From a virus: a stretch of 45,204 bases of DNA. Positions 16,492-25,080 of this stretch are shown here, one piece after another. Numbering within the stretch: position 1 is the first letter of the stretch; every line of letters begins with the position of its first letter. Where the stretch lies: positions 1 through 45,204 of IMG/VR virus record IMGVR_UViG_3300046777_001421, one strand, 5' to 3'. The notes beneath the pieces were generated by a model. It did not search any database. It saw nothing but the letters and a program-made list of their open reading frames with translations, and had not been told where the DNA came from. The position numbers were made by a program, and so were the translations under genes.

Positions 16492-16919
16492 TGCAGCTTT
16501 CACCGCACTTCACCCTAGACGAGCTTACTCACACAGATCACCGTGATCTGGATAACACGCCGAATGATTCTGAAAAAAACAATCTCAAACGCTTGGCCGA
16601 GTTCCTGGAACAAGTCAAAGAAGTCCTGGGCGGCAAGCCCATCATGGTCAACTCTGCTTTCCGGTCCAAGGCTGTCAATGACGCTGTGGGCTCTAAAGAT
16701 ACTTCTCAGCATCGTATCGGCTGCGCTGCTGACATTCGGGTACCCGGCATGACGCCGGACGAGGTGGTCAAGGCCGTCATTGCGTCTGGTATCGAATATG
16801 ACCAGATCATCCGCGAGTTTGACCGATGGACTCACATTTCGGTGCCAAATTCGCCCGTTGGAACGCCACGGAGACAAGCGTTGATCATCGACAAGGCGGG
16901 AACGCGCCCCTACGCTTGA
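16488..16919 (+). CDS. Endolysin, M15-type peptidase
   Basis: 143 residues. Its ATG overlaps the holin stop, and a second ATG at 16491 is also possible. SQHRIGCAADIR contains the M15 zinc motif SxHxxGxAxD (H75, D82), and FDRWTHISV supplies the third ligand (H116), with E110 a likely catalytic residue. This is the VanY/peptidase M15_3 fold, which cuts peptide bonds in peptidoglycan stems or cross-links. There is no signal peptide, so it should depend on the adjacent holin. The N-terminal FTLDELTHTDHRDLDN segment is typical of the family. Confidence 0.87.
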   Translation: MMQLSPHFTLDELTHTDHRDLDNTPNDSEKNNLKRLAEFLEQVKEVLGGKPIMVNSAFRSKAVNDAVGSKDTSQHRIGCAADIRVPGMTPDEVVKAVIASGIEYDQIIREFDRWTHISVPNSPVGTPRRQALIIDKAGTRPYA

Positions 16920-16920
16920 T

Positions 16921-16949
16921 TTCCCAAAATGTCTCCCGGAGCCTATAAT
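16921..16949 (+). promoter_or_regulatory. Sigma70-type promoter after the lysis block
   Basis: TTCCCA (16921-16926), a 17-base spacer and a perfect TATAAT (16944-16949) begin two bases after the endolysin stop. The next ATG is 53 bases downstream. It would drive the adaptor, tail hub and ejection genes. Confidence 0.55.
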
Positions 16950-17002
16950 TTCGCAACAACGCGCCTGCTGGACCAGCGGCTTCATAACCACCTGGAGTCC
17001 TC

Positions 17003-17632
17003 ATGTACACGATGACGTACAGCAGCCTGCTGGAAGATGTGCGCCGCTACCTTGAGCGGGGCTTTACCGCTGAGAGCGACCAGATCGTCTACGAGCAGCT
17101 TCCGCGCCTAGTCACGCTTGGCGAGCGCCGCATTTCGCGCGAACTGAAAATCACCGGTTTCATTCGTGCGGTCACCACTCCGCTGCAGATCGGGGTGGCC
17201 ACATACCGCAAGCCCGACCGCTGGCGCGACACGGTGAGCATGACGCTCAATGGTGTTCCTATTTTTGCTCGCGCCTACGAGTACTGCCGCAGTTACTGGC
17301 CAGACGAGGCTGAAACTGCAACGCCTCAGTTCTACGCTGATTACGACTACAACCACTGGCTGATTACGCCAACACCGAACGCCGCCAGCACGCTGGAGGT
17401 GATGTACTACGAGCAGCCGCGCTTTCTGGGTGATGACTTCCAGACCAACTGGCTCACCGAGTACGCCCCCGATTTGCTGCTGTACGCCACGCTGCTGGAG
17501 GCGACGCCGTTCCTGAAAAATGACGAGCGCATCGGAACGTGGCAGCAGATGTATGACCGATCGGCCCAGGCCTTGAATGGCGAAGATCTGAAGCGCATCA
17601 TGGACCGAAGCGCTCAACGGAGTGAAGCATGA
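17003..17632 (+). CDS. Head-tail adaptor protein, phiSU10-type
   Basis: 209 residues. It starts with MTYSSLLEDVRRYLERGF and a helical bundle (VYEQLPRLVTLGERRISREL), followed by FIRAVTTPLQIGVATYRKPDRW, a beta part with YDYNHWLITPTPNAASTLEVMYYE and a C-terminal helical part with YAPDLLLYATLLEATPFL. This matches adaptor proteins of phiSU10-like and similar phages that dock below the portal ring. GGAG lies upstream of the ATG, and the TGA overlaps the next gene's ATG. It is separated from the head genes by the fibre and lysis block. Confidence 0.75.
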   Translation: MYTMTYSSLLEDVRRYLERGFTAESDQIVYEQLPRLVTLGERRISRELKITGFIRAVTTPLQIGVATYRKPDRWRDTVSMTLNGVPIFARAYEYCRSYWPDEAETATPQFYADYDYNHWLITPTPNAASTLEVMYYEQPRFLGDDFQTNWLTEYAPDLLLYATLLEATPFLKNDERIGTWQQMYDRSAQALNGEDLKRIMDRSAQRSEA

Positions 17633-18828
17633 CCATTTATGTCGATGTGTTTGGCGGCGCCAACATCTATCCAAGCGAAATCAGCTACAGCGCGCTGGCG
17701 CTGACCACCGATACCACGCTGAGCTGGCCTGACGAGACCTCCACTAACCAGAACTTGGCCACCAGGATCATGGACGTGACGCCGGACTCAGCGGGCCACA
17801 GCGTTATCCTGCCGCCTGCCAACGGTACCGGCACGGGACAAACGATCCTTTTCAACAACCAGGGCGCTTACCCGTTCATTGTCAATGACGCCGATGGTGT
17901 TCAGGTTGTTCAGATTGGCGCCAGCGAGCTCTGGCAGGTCTACCTAACGGATAACAGCGACGCCGCTGGCGTTTGGGTTGCGCTGCAATACGGGGCCACG
18001 ACCTCAATCGCCAACGCATCGGCTTTGGCTGGTACGGGATTGGTGGCGGTTGGTGCACAGCTTCGTTCGGCCATGCCGGTCACGGATTTCAACTCGAACT
18101 ATACGTTTGGAGTCAACGACCGCGCGCTAACCTACAACTGGACGGGCGCCGCTGGCACGATGGTGCTTCCAGATCCCGCAACGGTTGGAAACAACTGGTT
18201 CATCGGATTCCGCAACTCCGGGTCAGGATCTGTCTCGCTTGATCCAGCCGGCAGCGTCATGATTGACGGCGCGAGCACCAAGACATTCAACCCTGGCGAG
18301 TCTGCCCTGGTGATCAGCGATGGCACCAATTATTTCACGCTTGGATACGGGAAATCCGCTGTTTTTGCCTTCGACTACACCTCGATTGCCGTTGCCGGCA
18401 CGGGCGTTTACACGCTGACAGGAACTGAGCTCAACAGGATTGCTTACGACTTCACCGGAGTTCTTACGGGAAATCGAGAGATCGTTGTTCCGACAACGGT
18501 CCAGCAATATTGGGTGACCAACAGCACGACTGGGCCGTACACATTGACTGTGAAAACGGCAGCTGGCACTGGCATTGCAATCACGCAAGGACAAAGCGCA
18601 ATTTTGTATTGCAACGGAACAAACGTGGTTGCTGCAGATACGGCTGGACTGGCCACCCCTGTCAGCATTGCAGACGGTGGTACCGGTGCAACAACTGCTG
18701 GTGGCGCGCGTGTTAACCTCGGAGCCACATCGATTGGTAACGCTCTGTTCACCGCTGTGGATGCTGACGCCGCTTATTCATCGCTTGGTCCGCCTCCTTC
18801 CGGCATCATCATTGGAGGCTCGTTCTAA
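17629..18828 (+). CDS. Tail fibre-like / receptor-binding protein
   Basis: 399 residues, overlapping the adaptor stop as ATGA. It is beta-rich and low in charge, made of repeated Gly/Thr/Ser strands (PDSAGHSVILPPANGTGTGQ, GTMVLPDPATVGNNWFIGF). Near the C-terminus ADGGTGATTAGGARVNLGA is a classical fibre motif, followed by a short tail ending IIIGGSF. That ending matches the end of the 1003-residue fibre, and again the GGAGGC codons serve as the ribosome-binding site for the next gene. Probably a tail needle, short fibre or receptor-binding subunit. Confidence 0.7.
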   Translation: MTIYVDVFGGANIYPSEISYSALALTTDTTLSWPDETSTNQNLATRIMDVTPDSAGHSVILPPANGTGTGQTILFNNQGAYPFIVNDADGVQVVQIGASELWQVYLTDNSDAAGVWVALQYGATTSIANASALAGTGLVAVGAQLRSAMPVTDFNSNYTFGVNDRALTYNWTGAAGTMVLPDPATVGNNWFIGFRNSGSGSVSLDPAGSVMIDGASTKTFNPGESALVISDGTNYFTLGYGKSAVFAFDYTSIAVAGTGVYTLTGTELNRIAYDFTGVLTGNREIVVPTTVQQYWVTNSTTGPYTLTVKTAAGTGIAITQGQSAILYCNGTNVVAADTAGLATPVSIADGGTGATTAGGARVNLGATSIGNALFTAVDADAAYSSLGPPPSGIIIGGSF

Positions 18829-20369
18829 TGCCCGCGCAGACCTCTCCGGCCGTCCTTCGTTCTCAGCCTGGCATCAAGCGGGATGGGACGAAGTTCGACG
18901 GCGAGTTCTACACAGACGGCCAGTGGGTTCGGTTTCAGCGAGGACTGCCTCGAAAAATCGGCGGCTATCGGTCCGTCAGCAAGTACCTAACGGAGCAGTC
19001 GCGCGGCATCACCGATTTTGCCCAGGCTGGGCTGGTGTATTTCCATTCTGGAAGCGCATCAAAGCTTGAACGCTTCACGACGGATGAGAACAAAAACAGC
19101 TCGATTGTGAGCGATCGAACCCCGGTTGGATTGGTTGGCTCTGAGCTCAACAAGTGGATGTTCGACTATATGTACGACCCATCCACCACGGCGAACTCGA
19201 TCATTGCGCACGTGGCGCCAAACGACACGTTCACGCCGAATGATGTTGGTGGTCAGATTTTCCTGGGCGATGTATCGGACACCGCTGCGCTTGCAAGCGT
19301 TTCATTGCCGGCTGGTGCAAACGCTACCGGCGGCATCGTTTCGCTGCATCCGTACCTGTTTTATTACGGCTCAGCGGGCATCGTTGGATGGTCCGTGGCT
19401 GGCTCGCCTGGCGATCTGACTGGTGCGGGCTCTGGAATTGCCCGCGTGTGGGGGCAAAAAATCATCAAAGGTCTGCCGTTGCGAGCAGGCTCTGGCTCTG
19501 CCCCTGCGGGTATTTTTTGGGCTTACGATGCGGTGATTCGAGTCACATTCACGGGCGGATCAACGGTGTTTGCATTCGACACCGTGGCCAGCGACAGCTC
19601 CATCATCTCTCCTGACAGCGTCATCGATTACGACGGCGTTTTCTACTGGGTTGGCGTGGACCGATTCTTGATGTTCAACGGCGTGGTGCGAGACATCCCA
19701 AACACGCTCAACATCAACTATTTTTTTGATGGACTGAATCGCGCACAGCAAAGCAAGATTTTTGCGTTCAAAGTGCCTCGCTACGGCGAAATCTGGTGGT
19801 GCTACCCTCGCGGAAGCGCCACGGAGTGCACGCATGCTGTGATCTACAACGTGCGAGAAAACACTTGGTACGACACGCAGCTCCCCAATGACGGACGCTC
19901 TGCCGCCACGTATGCAAATGCCTATGCATGTCCCGTGACAACCGGTGTGACTGACTCCGGATCTGGCTTCAAGGTCTGGTTTCAAGAGCAAGGTGTTGAT
20001 GAAATCAGCGGCCAAGTGATCGAGCCCGTGCCGTCCTGGTTTGAAACTGCCGACCTGTCGGCTGTGGCCACCAAGGGCACAAACACCGCACTTCGAATCA
20101 CTCAGGTCGAACCTGATTTTGTGCAGTCAGGAGACATGACGGTGCAGATCACTGGTCGCGCCAACGCTCGCGCCCCAGAGGTTTACAGCACGGAATTCGT
20201 CATCGTGGATCCGGCAAACATCACGCAACCTTACGAACAGATTACGATGCTCAAAGAGCAGCGCCGCGAGTTGCGTTTGAAGTTTATGTCGAACACGGTC
20301 GGAGGCGACTATCAGATGGGCCAGGTACTTGGACACCTCGGAACTGGTGACGGAACGGTGCTCGGATGA
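18828..20369 (+). CDS. Tail hub / DNA stabilisation protein, P22 gp10-like
   Basis: 513 residues, ATG sharing a base with the preceding TAA. The features of gp10-type tail proteins are clear: an N-terminal SQPGIKRDGTKFDGEFYTDG, repeated blade-like strands (YLFYYGSAGIVGWSVAG), the central VIDYDGVFYWVGVDRFLMFNG followed by VPRYGEIWWCYP and VIYNVRENTWYDTQLP, and a C-terminal strand region (EQRRELRLKFMSNTVGGDYQMG). In P22, gp10 forms the tube below gp4 and closes the head after packaging. Its stop overlaps the next gene as ATGA. Confidence 0.78.
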   Translation: MPAQTSPAVLRSQPGIKRDGTKFDGEFYTDGQWVRFQRGLPRKIGGYRSVSKYLTEQSRGITDFAQAGLVYFHSGSASKLERFTTDENKNSSIVSDRTPVGLVGSELNKWMFDYMYDPSTTANSIIAHVAPNDTFTPNDVGGQIFLGDVSDTAALASVSLPAGANATGGIVSLHPYLFYYGSAGIVGWSVAGSPGDLTGAGSGIARVWGQKIIKGLPLRAGSGSAPAGIFWAYDAVIRVTFTGGSTVFAFDTVASDSSIISPDSVIDYDGVFYWVGVDRFLMFNGVVRDIPNTLNINYFFDGLNRAQQSKIFAFKVPRYGEIWWCYPRGSATECTHAVIYNVRENTWYDTQLPNDGRSAATYANAYACPVTTGVTDSGSGFKVWFQEQGVDEISGQVIEPVPSWFETADLSAVATKGTNTALRITQVEPDFVQSGDMTVQITGRANARAPEVYSTEFVIVDPANITQPYEQITMLKEQRRELRLKFMSNTVGGDYQMGQVLGHLGTGDGTVLG

Positions 20370-20599
20370 TCGTTCGTCTTACGCTCCCCGCAGGACTCAC
20401 TCTTACCGAGTGGGCGGATCGTGTTGCGCTGGACATGGACCCTTATCTCTCCGCCAGCAAGCTGCTCGACGAAACGCGTTGGCAGGACTGGGCAGTGCAG
20501 TTTTTAAACTCGACATCGATTGGGAGAAACTTGCCGAATCCTTACGGATTCTCCGATTGGCGCGAGTGGGCCGATCGCTTCATTGGATCGTTGTCGTGA
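20366..20599 (+). CDS. Small acidic Trp-rich protein, unknown
   Basis: 77 residues with six tryptophans. Helical pieces such as LTEWADRVALDMDPYL and ETRWQDWAVQFLNS are visible, and WADR occurs twice. The ATG overlaps the gp10-like stop, so it is probably made together with the tail hub. It may be a tail-completion factor. No family is recognised. Confidence 0.7.
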   Translation: MIVRLTLPAGLTLTEWADRVALDMDPYLSASKLLDETRWQDWAVQFLNSTSIGRNLPNPYGFSDWREWADRFIGSLS

Positions 20600-20618
20600 A
20601 GAATGTTGAGGTATAAAA

Positions 20619-22799
20619 ATGGCAGATGATTTTGTTGGACCGGTTTATACGCCTCCAGCGTTGTACAGCATCGGCAACTACAGAGGCCCAGGCGAAGGCG
20701 GGTGGGATCCCGGCCCGGAAAATATTATTAACGCTATGAAATCGGGCAATGCTCGAATGGTAGACGTTTACCGTGTCGATGTGGTGCGTGATGGATACTG
20801 GGACAGCGACTATTACGACAAGCCTGTAAATGACCGGTATGGAAGTCCCGCCGAAAAGTCGACTCAGTTGTTGATGAACGGTAAGTTGTATCTTCCTTCA
20901 AATGACTGGGGGATGATTCCTTCGTGGCAGCCGACCGGCCAATACGATGAAGAAGGAAACCCCGTCATGTCAAATACGACTGGGGCATATCAAATTCGCT
21001 CGCGTTCTGGTGGCGGGTCTAACGTATTCAACAATGCGACGGTCGCATTTAATCCGACTACTGGGTATGCCGTTGGATATAACCCCACGGTTTACCAAAC
21101 AGGCAGTGACAGAGGCGGTTTTTTCGGCAGTAGCGCACTTGGCGGAATGTTTAATGACCTCGTTTCGATGGTCAAAGAAAACCCTGTGCTGCCTATCGCT
21201 CTTAACGCCGCTTTGCCTGGTGCAGGCACCGCTATTGGCTCCGCACTTGGTTTAGGCGAAGGCGCTCTGGCCAGCGCGGCAGGCAGTTCATTGCTCGGTG
21301 GCGCGACGTCAGCAGCATCTGGCGGTGATTTCTTGCAAGGCGCACTTAGCGGGGGGCTGGGAAGTTTGGCGGGTTCTGCGTTGAACGCAGGCGCCACAGT
21401 CCCTGGCGCTGAAGAGGTTTCCGCTGCGCAGGCCGCCGCCCAAGGCATGGGTGGTTACAGCGGATTGGAAGAGGCTCTTGCGGCCCAGGCTGCAGCGCAG
21501 AGCATGGCAGGGGGCGCAGAACAATCAGGGCTTGGTGCGCTTACCGAGGCAACGGCAACGCCGGTTCCTGATCAGACGGCGTTGGCTGCAACACCGCTTG
21601 AGCAGCTTGCGCAGGCTCCCTCAGACATCTCAACGGCCCTCAATCAACTTGCCCAACAAACTCCGTATAGTCCGCCGCAAGCCCCTGGCGACTATATGTT
21701 TGGGGCGCCAGCCCACCCCGTAGACCCAACTTTGGGAATGACGCCGGACGAGCGCGCCTACTACTATTACAAGGACTACGCCTCCGGATGGGGCGAGCCA
21801 ACAATCCCAACGCTTGAGGACTGGAAAAAATACGACGGAAACTACGCGGCTTATGCGGCAGATGTCGCGTCTCAACAGTCGCCGCTGAGTCAGCTTGCGC
21901 AAGAATCTGTGGCAACACAGGCTCCGGTAACTCAGGCACCTGTTACGGCAGCGCCAGAGGTTGTATCGCCTACCGTTGAACAGTCGCCGCTGAGCCAGCT
22001 TGCTCAGGAGTCGATTAACAGTCAGGAAATCCCGACTGTTTCTGCTCCGGAAGCGCCTGTCGAACTCCCGCAAACTCAGGCAGCACCAGAGCTGACGGCT
22101 CAGCAAGCGCTGGATCAGATCCAGGCCGAGCAGTCTCAGGCCATGACGGCCCAGGAAACTCTTGATCAGATTCGAGCCGAACAAGCCGCAGCAGCCGCTG
22201 CTCCTGCTGCCGTTTCTGCAACCAAACCGGCCACGGGGCTGTTGAATCAACTGGCAAACACGGACATCGGGATGAACCTCGACACGCTAAAACTCGCCGC
22301 AACAGCACTCCCCCTGGCAACCGGTGCGCTTGGCGCGATCGAAACGCTGCTTCAGCCGTCCTCCACAACACCCACCTCCACGGCGGCGGGAACCGGTGCG
22401 GCCGACAAGCGCCAATTGCAGCAGTGGGACTGGAACAAAATCAACGCAGCCGCATCCGCTCAAGGCCTTCAGCCAGGTCAGTTTGTCGCAAGGAATCTTG
22501 GTCGTCTGATGGGCGGCGAGTACAACGTTGCCAAGATGGCCAAAGGCGGCGCCCTAAACGCTCTTGCGCAAGGCGGTGGTTCTGGCCGCGACGACACAAT
22601 TCCCGCTCGCTTGTCAGACGGCGAGTACGTCCTGGACGCAGAAACCGTCTCGCTTTTGGGAGATGGATCGACCAATGAAGGCGCTCGCCGCTTGGATCAA
22701 ATGCGGGCTAAAATTCGCAAACATAAGGGTAAGTCAATGGCGACTGGCCGGTTTAGCGCGGACGCGAAATCTCCGTTAACCTACCTGAAGGAGGCCTGA
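20619..22799 (+). CDS. Large virion protein with SDGEYVLDAE C-terminal domain
   Basis: 726 residues. Residues 1-190 are mixed. A hydrophobic Gly/Ala-rich stretch (LPIALNAALPGAGTAIGSAL) resembles membrane-active parts of ejection proteins. A long Ala/Gln/Pro-rich low-complexity region carries duplicated units (QSPLSQLAQES near 421 and 455, and two LDQI(Q/R)AEQ units). The C-terminal 90 residues hold AKGGALNAL, GRDDTIPARLSDGEYVLDAE (near 656-675) and LLGDGSTNEG, a domain seen in virion proteins of many podoviruses. The following genes are also ejection-like. Function is inferred. Confidence 0.75.
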   Translation: MADDFVGPVYTPPALYSIGNYRGPGEGGWDPGPENIINAMKSGNARMVDVYRVDVVRDGYWDSDYYDKPVNDRYGSPAEKSTQLLMNGKLYLPSNDWGMIPSWQPTGQYDEEGNPVMSNTTGAYQIRSRSGGGSNVFNNATVAFNPTTGYAVGYNPTVYQTGSDRGGFFGSSALGGMFNDLVSMVKENPVLPIALNAALPGAGTAIGSALGLGEGALASAAGSSLLGGATSAASGGDFLQGALSGGLGSLAGSALNAGATVPGAEEVSAAQAAAQGMGGYSGLEEALAAQAAAQSMAGGAEQSGLGALTEATATPVPDQTALAATPLEQLAQAPSDISTALNQLAQQTPYSPPQAPGDYMFGAPAHPVDPTLGMTPDERAYYYYKDYASGWGEPTIPTLEDWKKYDGNYAAYAADVASQQSPLSQLAQESVATQAPVTQAPVTAAPEVVSPTVEQSPLSQLAQESINSQEIPTVSAPEAPVELPQTQAAPELTAQQALDQIQAEQSQAMTAQETLDQIRAEQAAAAAAPAAVSATKPATGLLNQLANTDIGMNLDTLKLAATALPLATGALGAIETLLQPSSTTPTSTAAGTGAADKRQLQQWDWNKINAAASAQGLQPGQFVARNLGRLMGGEYNVAKMAKGGALNALAQGGGSGRDDTIPARLSDGEYVLDAETVSLLGDGSTNEGARRLDQMRAKIRKHKGKSMATGRFSADAKSPLTYLKEA

Positions 22800-22803
22800 C
22801 AAA

Positions 22804-23793
22804 ATGGCCAGCTTATTCTCCGGCGTGCCTCAGACGGCAACCTCATACTCCACCAGTCAGACCGAAACGCCTCAGTGGCTGCAGGACGCCATTTATCGGC
22901 AGATCACAGCAGCCACCAACGTTGCCGAAACACCTTACACGCCATACGCCGGACAGTTGGTTGCCGGCGTCACCGCTCCTCAGCAGCAAGCTTGGCAACA
23001 AGTCCAAAATCTTCAAGGTCAATTTCAGCCGGCACTTAGTGCCGCAACGGCTGGAACTACAGCGCTGACATCCGCACCAGGCGCCACGGCAGCGGCAGCG
23101 CCATATCTGCAAAAAGCAGGCGAGTCGATCACCGGAAACATTCAGCAGTTTTTGAATCCGTACACCGAATCGGTAACGAATCAGATTGCGAAACTTGGGG
23201 CTCGAAATCTTCAAGAAAACTTGCTTCCCGCCGTGTCCGATGCATTTGTGAAGGCCGGCCAGTTTGGCGGCACACGCATGGGCGAGTTTGGATCCCGTGC
23301 ACTTCGAGACACCCAGGAATCGATCCTTAACCAGCAGGCTCAGGCACTCCAGTCTGGCTACGGTCAGGCCCTTACCGCGGCGCAGCAGGAAGCGGCTCGT
23401 CAGGCTGGATTGGCGACAACGGCCGGCGGACTTGCATCAACGGACCTCACGCGTCAACAGTCTGCGCTTCAGCAACTGGCCGCTCTTGCCCAGCAAGGTC
23501 AATCCATGGGGTTGCAAGGTGCCGGCGCGTTGGAAGCCGCAGGAGCCGCAGAGCGAGGAATCACGCAAGAGCAGCTCAACGCGGCATATCAGCAGTACCA
23601 GCAGGAACTGCAATATCCCAAGACTCAGCTCGACTGGCTCAAAGGTCAAACGACCGGCGCCGCCACGAATGTTCCGACGACTCAGACGCAAACGGGCACA
23701 ACAACTGGAAGCACGTACTCTGCATCTCCGTTGGCTCAGCTTGCATCAGGGTTGTCTGCGTCTGCTGCTTTGAACAAGCTGCTTGGCGGTTAA
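22804..23793 (+). CDS. Gln/Ala-rich virion (putative ejection) protein
   Basis: 329 residues. The N-terminal TETPQWLQDAIYRQITAATN and YTPYAGQLVAGVTAPQQQAWQ phrases and the central GTRMGEFGSRALRDTQESIL segment are familiar from internal virion proteins of environmental podoviruses. The rest is long Ala/Gln helices, suited to an elongated or membrane-crossing assembly. GGAGG precedes the start, and the next gene follows with its own GGAGG. The assignment rests on composition and place. Confidence 0.7.
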   Translation: MASLFSGVPQTATSYSTSQTETPQWLQDAIYRQITAATNVAETPYTPYAGQLVAGVTAPQQQAWQQVQNLQGQFQPALSAATAGTTALTSAPGATAAAAPYLQKAGESITGNIQQFLNPYTESVTNQIAKLGARNLQENLLPAVSDAFVKAGQFGGTRMGEFGSRALRDTQESILNQQAQALQSGYGQALTAAQQEAARQAGLATTAGGLASTDLTRQQSALQQLAALAQQGQSMGLQGAGALEAAGAAERGITQEQLNAAYQQYQQELQYPKTQLDWLKGQTTGAATNVPTTQTQTGTTTGSTYSASPLAQLASGLSASAALNKLLGG

Positions 23794-23808
23794 TTTTTGG
23801 AGGCGCAC

Positions 23809-25080
23809 ATGCCATCGATTTACGACTTGGCTTCGAACTACGACATGGGCAGCGAGCAGCCTGTGGCGCTGCCCGTGCCTGCCGCGCCGATTCAACAGCC
23901 GGAGGCCCCGGCTTCTATGGCACCAACTCCGGCGATTGCGCCGACCGTTGGCTCTATGCAGCCCGGTGGAAACCAGCAACTGCTGTCGCTACTTGGTCGG
24001 TATTTCCCCCAGGGCGAGGACTACGGCCGGCAGATTAAAACGGCCCAGGCTGCGCACACCAAAGAATCTCAGGCTTTCACGGACATGATTCAAAAAGCCA
24101 TGTCCGCAAAAGGCGAGGCTGGCCCCGACAAGGCCGAGATGTATTTCCGCTTGGCTGCAGCGTTTGGTGCCCCCACACGCACCGGGAAAATGTCCGAGAC
24201 GATCGGTAACGTTGGAGCCACATCTGCAGATATTTTGAAAGAGCGCCGCGCTGCCGAACAGGCCGCACGCACGCAAAACCTGCAGCTTGGCCTGGAGGCG
24301 CAAAAAATGCGCATGCAGGGCACCAAGGAGGACTTGGCTACGTTGCGCCAGCTTCAAGCCGAGGGTATGAAGGACAAACGCACGATCGCCACCGAGCTGA
24401 TCAAGGACTATGTAAAGTCCGGGCAGCCCGAGTCAACCGCAGGAAAACAGGCCAAGGACGAGGGCCTAACGCCTGGCACGCCAGAGTACCAAAAGCGCGT
24501 GTCCCAGATTGCCGACATGAACGTCGACAAGCAGATGGCGCAGATCAACGCAACGCTGGCCAACATGGGTACGGCGCAGGCGAATCTGGCCCTGGCTCAG
24601 CAGAAGTTCGAATTCCAGCAAGGGCAAGCCTCCAAGCTGACCCCGGGCGAGATGAAGCTCAAAACGGAGACCGAGGACACGCTGGCGCAGACACAACAAG
24701 CGTATGAAAACCTGAAAAAAGCCATGGCGCTCAACCCGAACACGTTTGACACCTCACTGCCCGACACCGCCCAGCGCAAGCTGCTGGAGGCCGCCGGCAG
24801 CAAGGACAAAAAGTTGCAGGACACGCGCGAAATGGAAAACCTGCTCGAAAAAGCAGCGCTGTCTCAGCTCAAATCTACGTTCCCAGGTGCAATCTCCAAC
24901 GACGAGCGCAAGGCCCTCATGGCCACGCAAGGTCTGGGTGCAAAAAGCATAGAAGAGCGTGGCAAGATCATGCAAAACGCGGCTACGGCCATGCAAGCGA
25001 TCTATCAGCGCTCCAAGAAGCGCCTCAACGAGATCAATCAGGGTTTGTACCGCGAAACCAACATCGGTGGGGGTGAGTGA
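23809..25080 (+). CDS. Helical virion (putative ejection) protein
   Basis: 423 residues from ATG 23809, which has GGAGG at 23798-23802. An in-frame TTG at 23797 is less likely. A Pro/Ala-rich N-terminus (PVALPVPAAPIQQPEAPAS) is followed by helices dense in Gln, Lys, Glu and Ala (LGLEAQKMRMQGTKEDLATL, EDTLAQTQQAYENLKKAM). This matches DNA-ejection or internal core proteins by composition. The stop overlaps the next start. Confidence 0.7.
   Translation: MPSIYDLASNYDMGSEQPVALPVPAAPIQQPEAPASMAPTPAIAPTVGSMQPGGNQQLLSLLGRYFPQGEDYGRQIKTAQAAHTKESQAFTDMIQKAMSAKGEAGPDKAEMYFRLAAAFGAPTRTGKMSETIGNVGATSADILKERRAAEQAARTQNLQLGLEAQKMRMQGTKEDLATLRQLQAEGMKDKRTIATELIKDYVKSGQPESTAGKQAKDEGLTPGTPEYQKRVSQIADMNVDKQMAQINATLANMGTAQANLALAQQKFEFQQGQASKLTPGEMKLKTETEDTLAQTQQAYENLKKAMALNPNTFDTSLPDTAQRKLLEAAGSKDKKLQDTREMENLLEKAALSQLKSTFPGAISNDERKALMATQGLGAKSIEERGKIMQNAATAMQAIYQRSKKRLNEINQGLYRETNIGGGE

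Noticed and set aside
9865-18828. Diversity-generating retroelement variable region at the GGSF fibre ends
   Set aside because: No reverse transcriptase or template repeat was seen, and the C-termini lack a lectin-type signature. The similarity is only the last few codons plus the RBS.
20612-20617. TATAAA just upstream of the 726-residue protein
   Set aside because: Only two bases from the ATG, and no -35 at the right distance.
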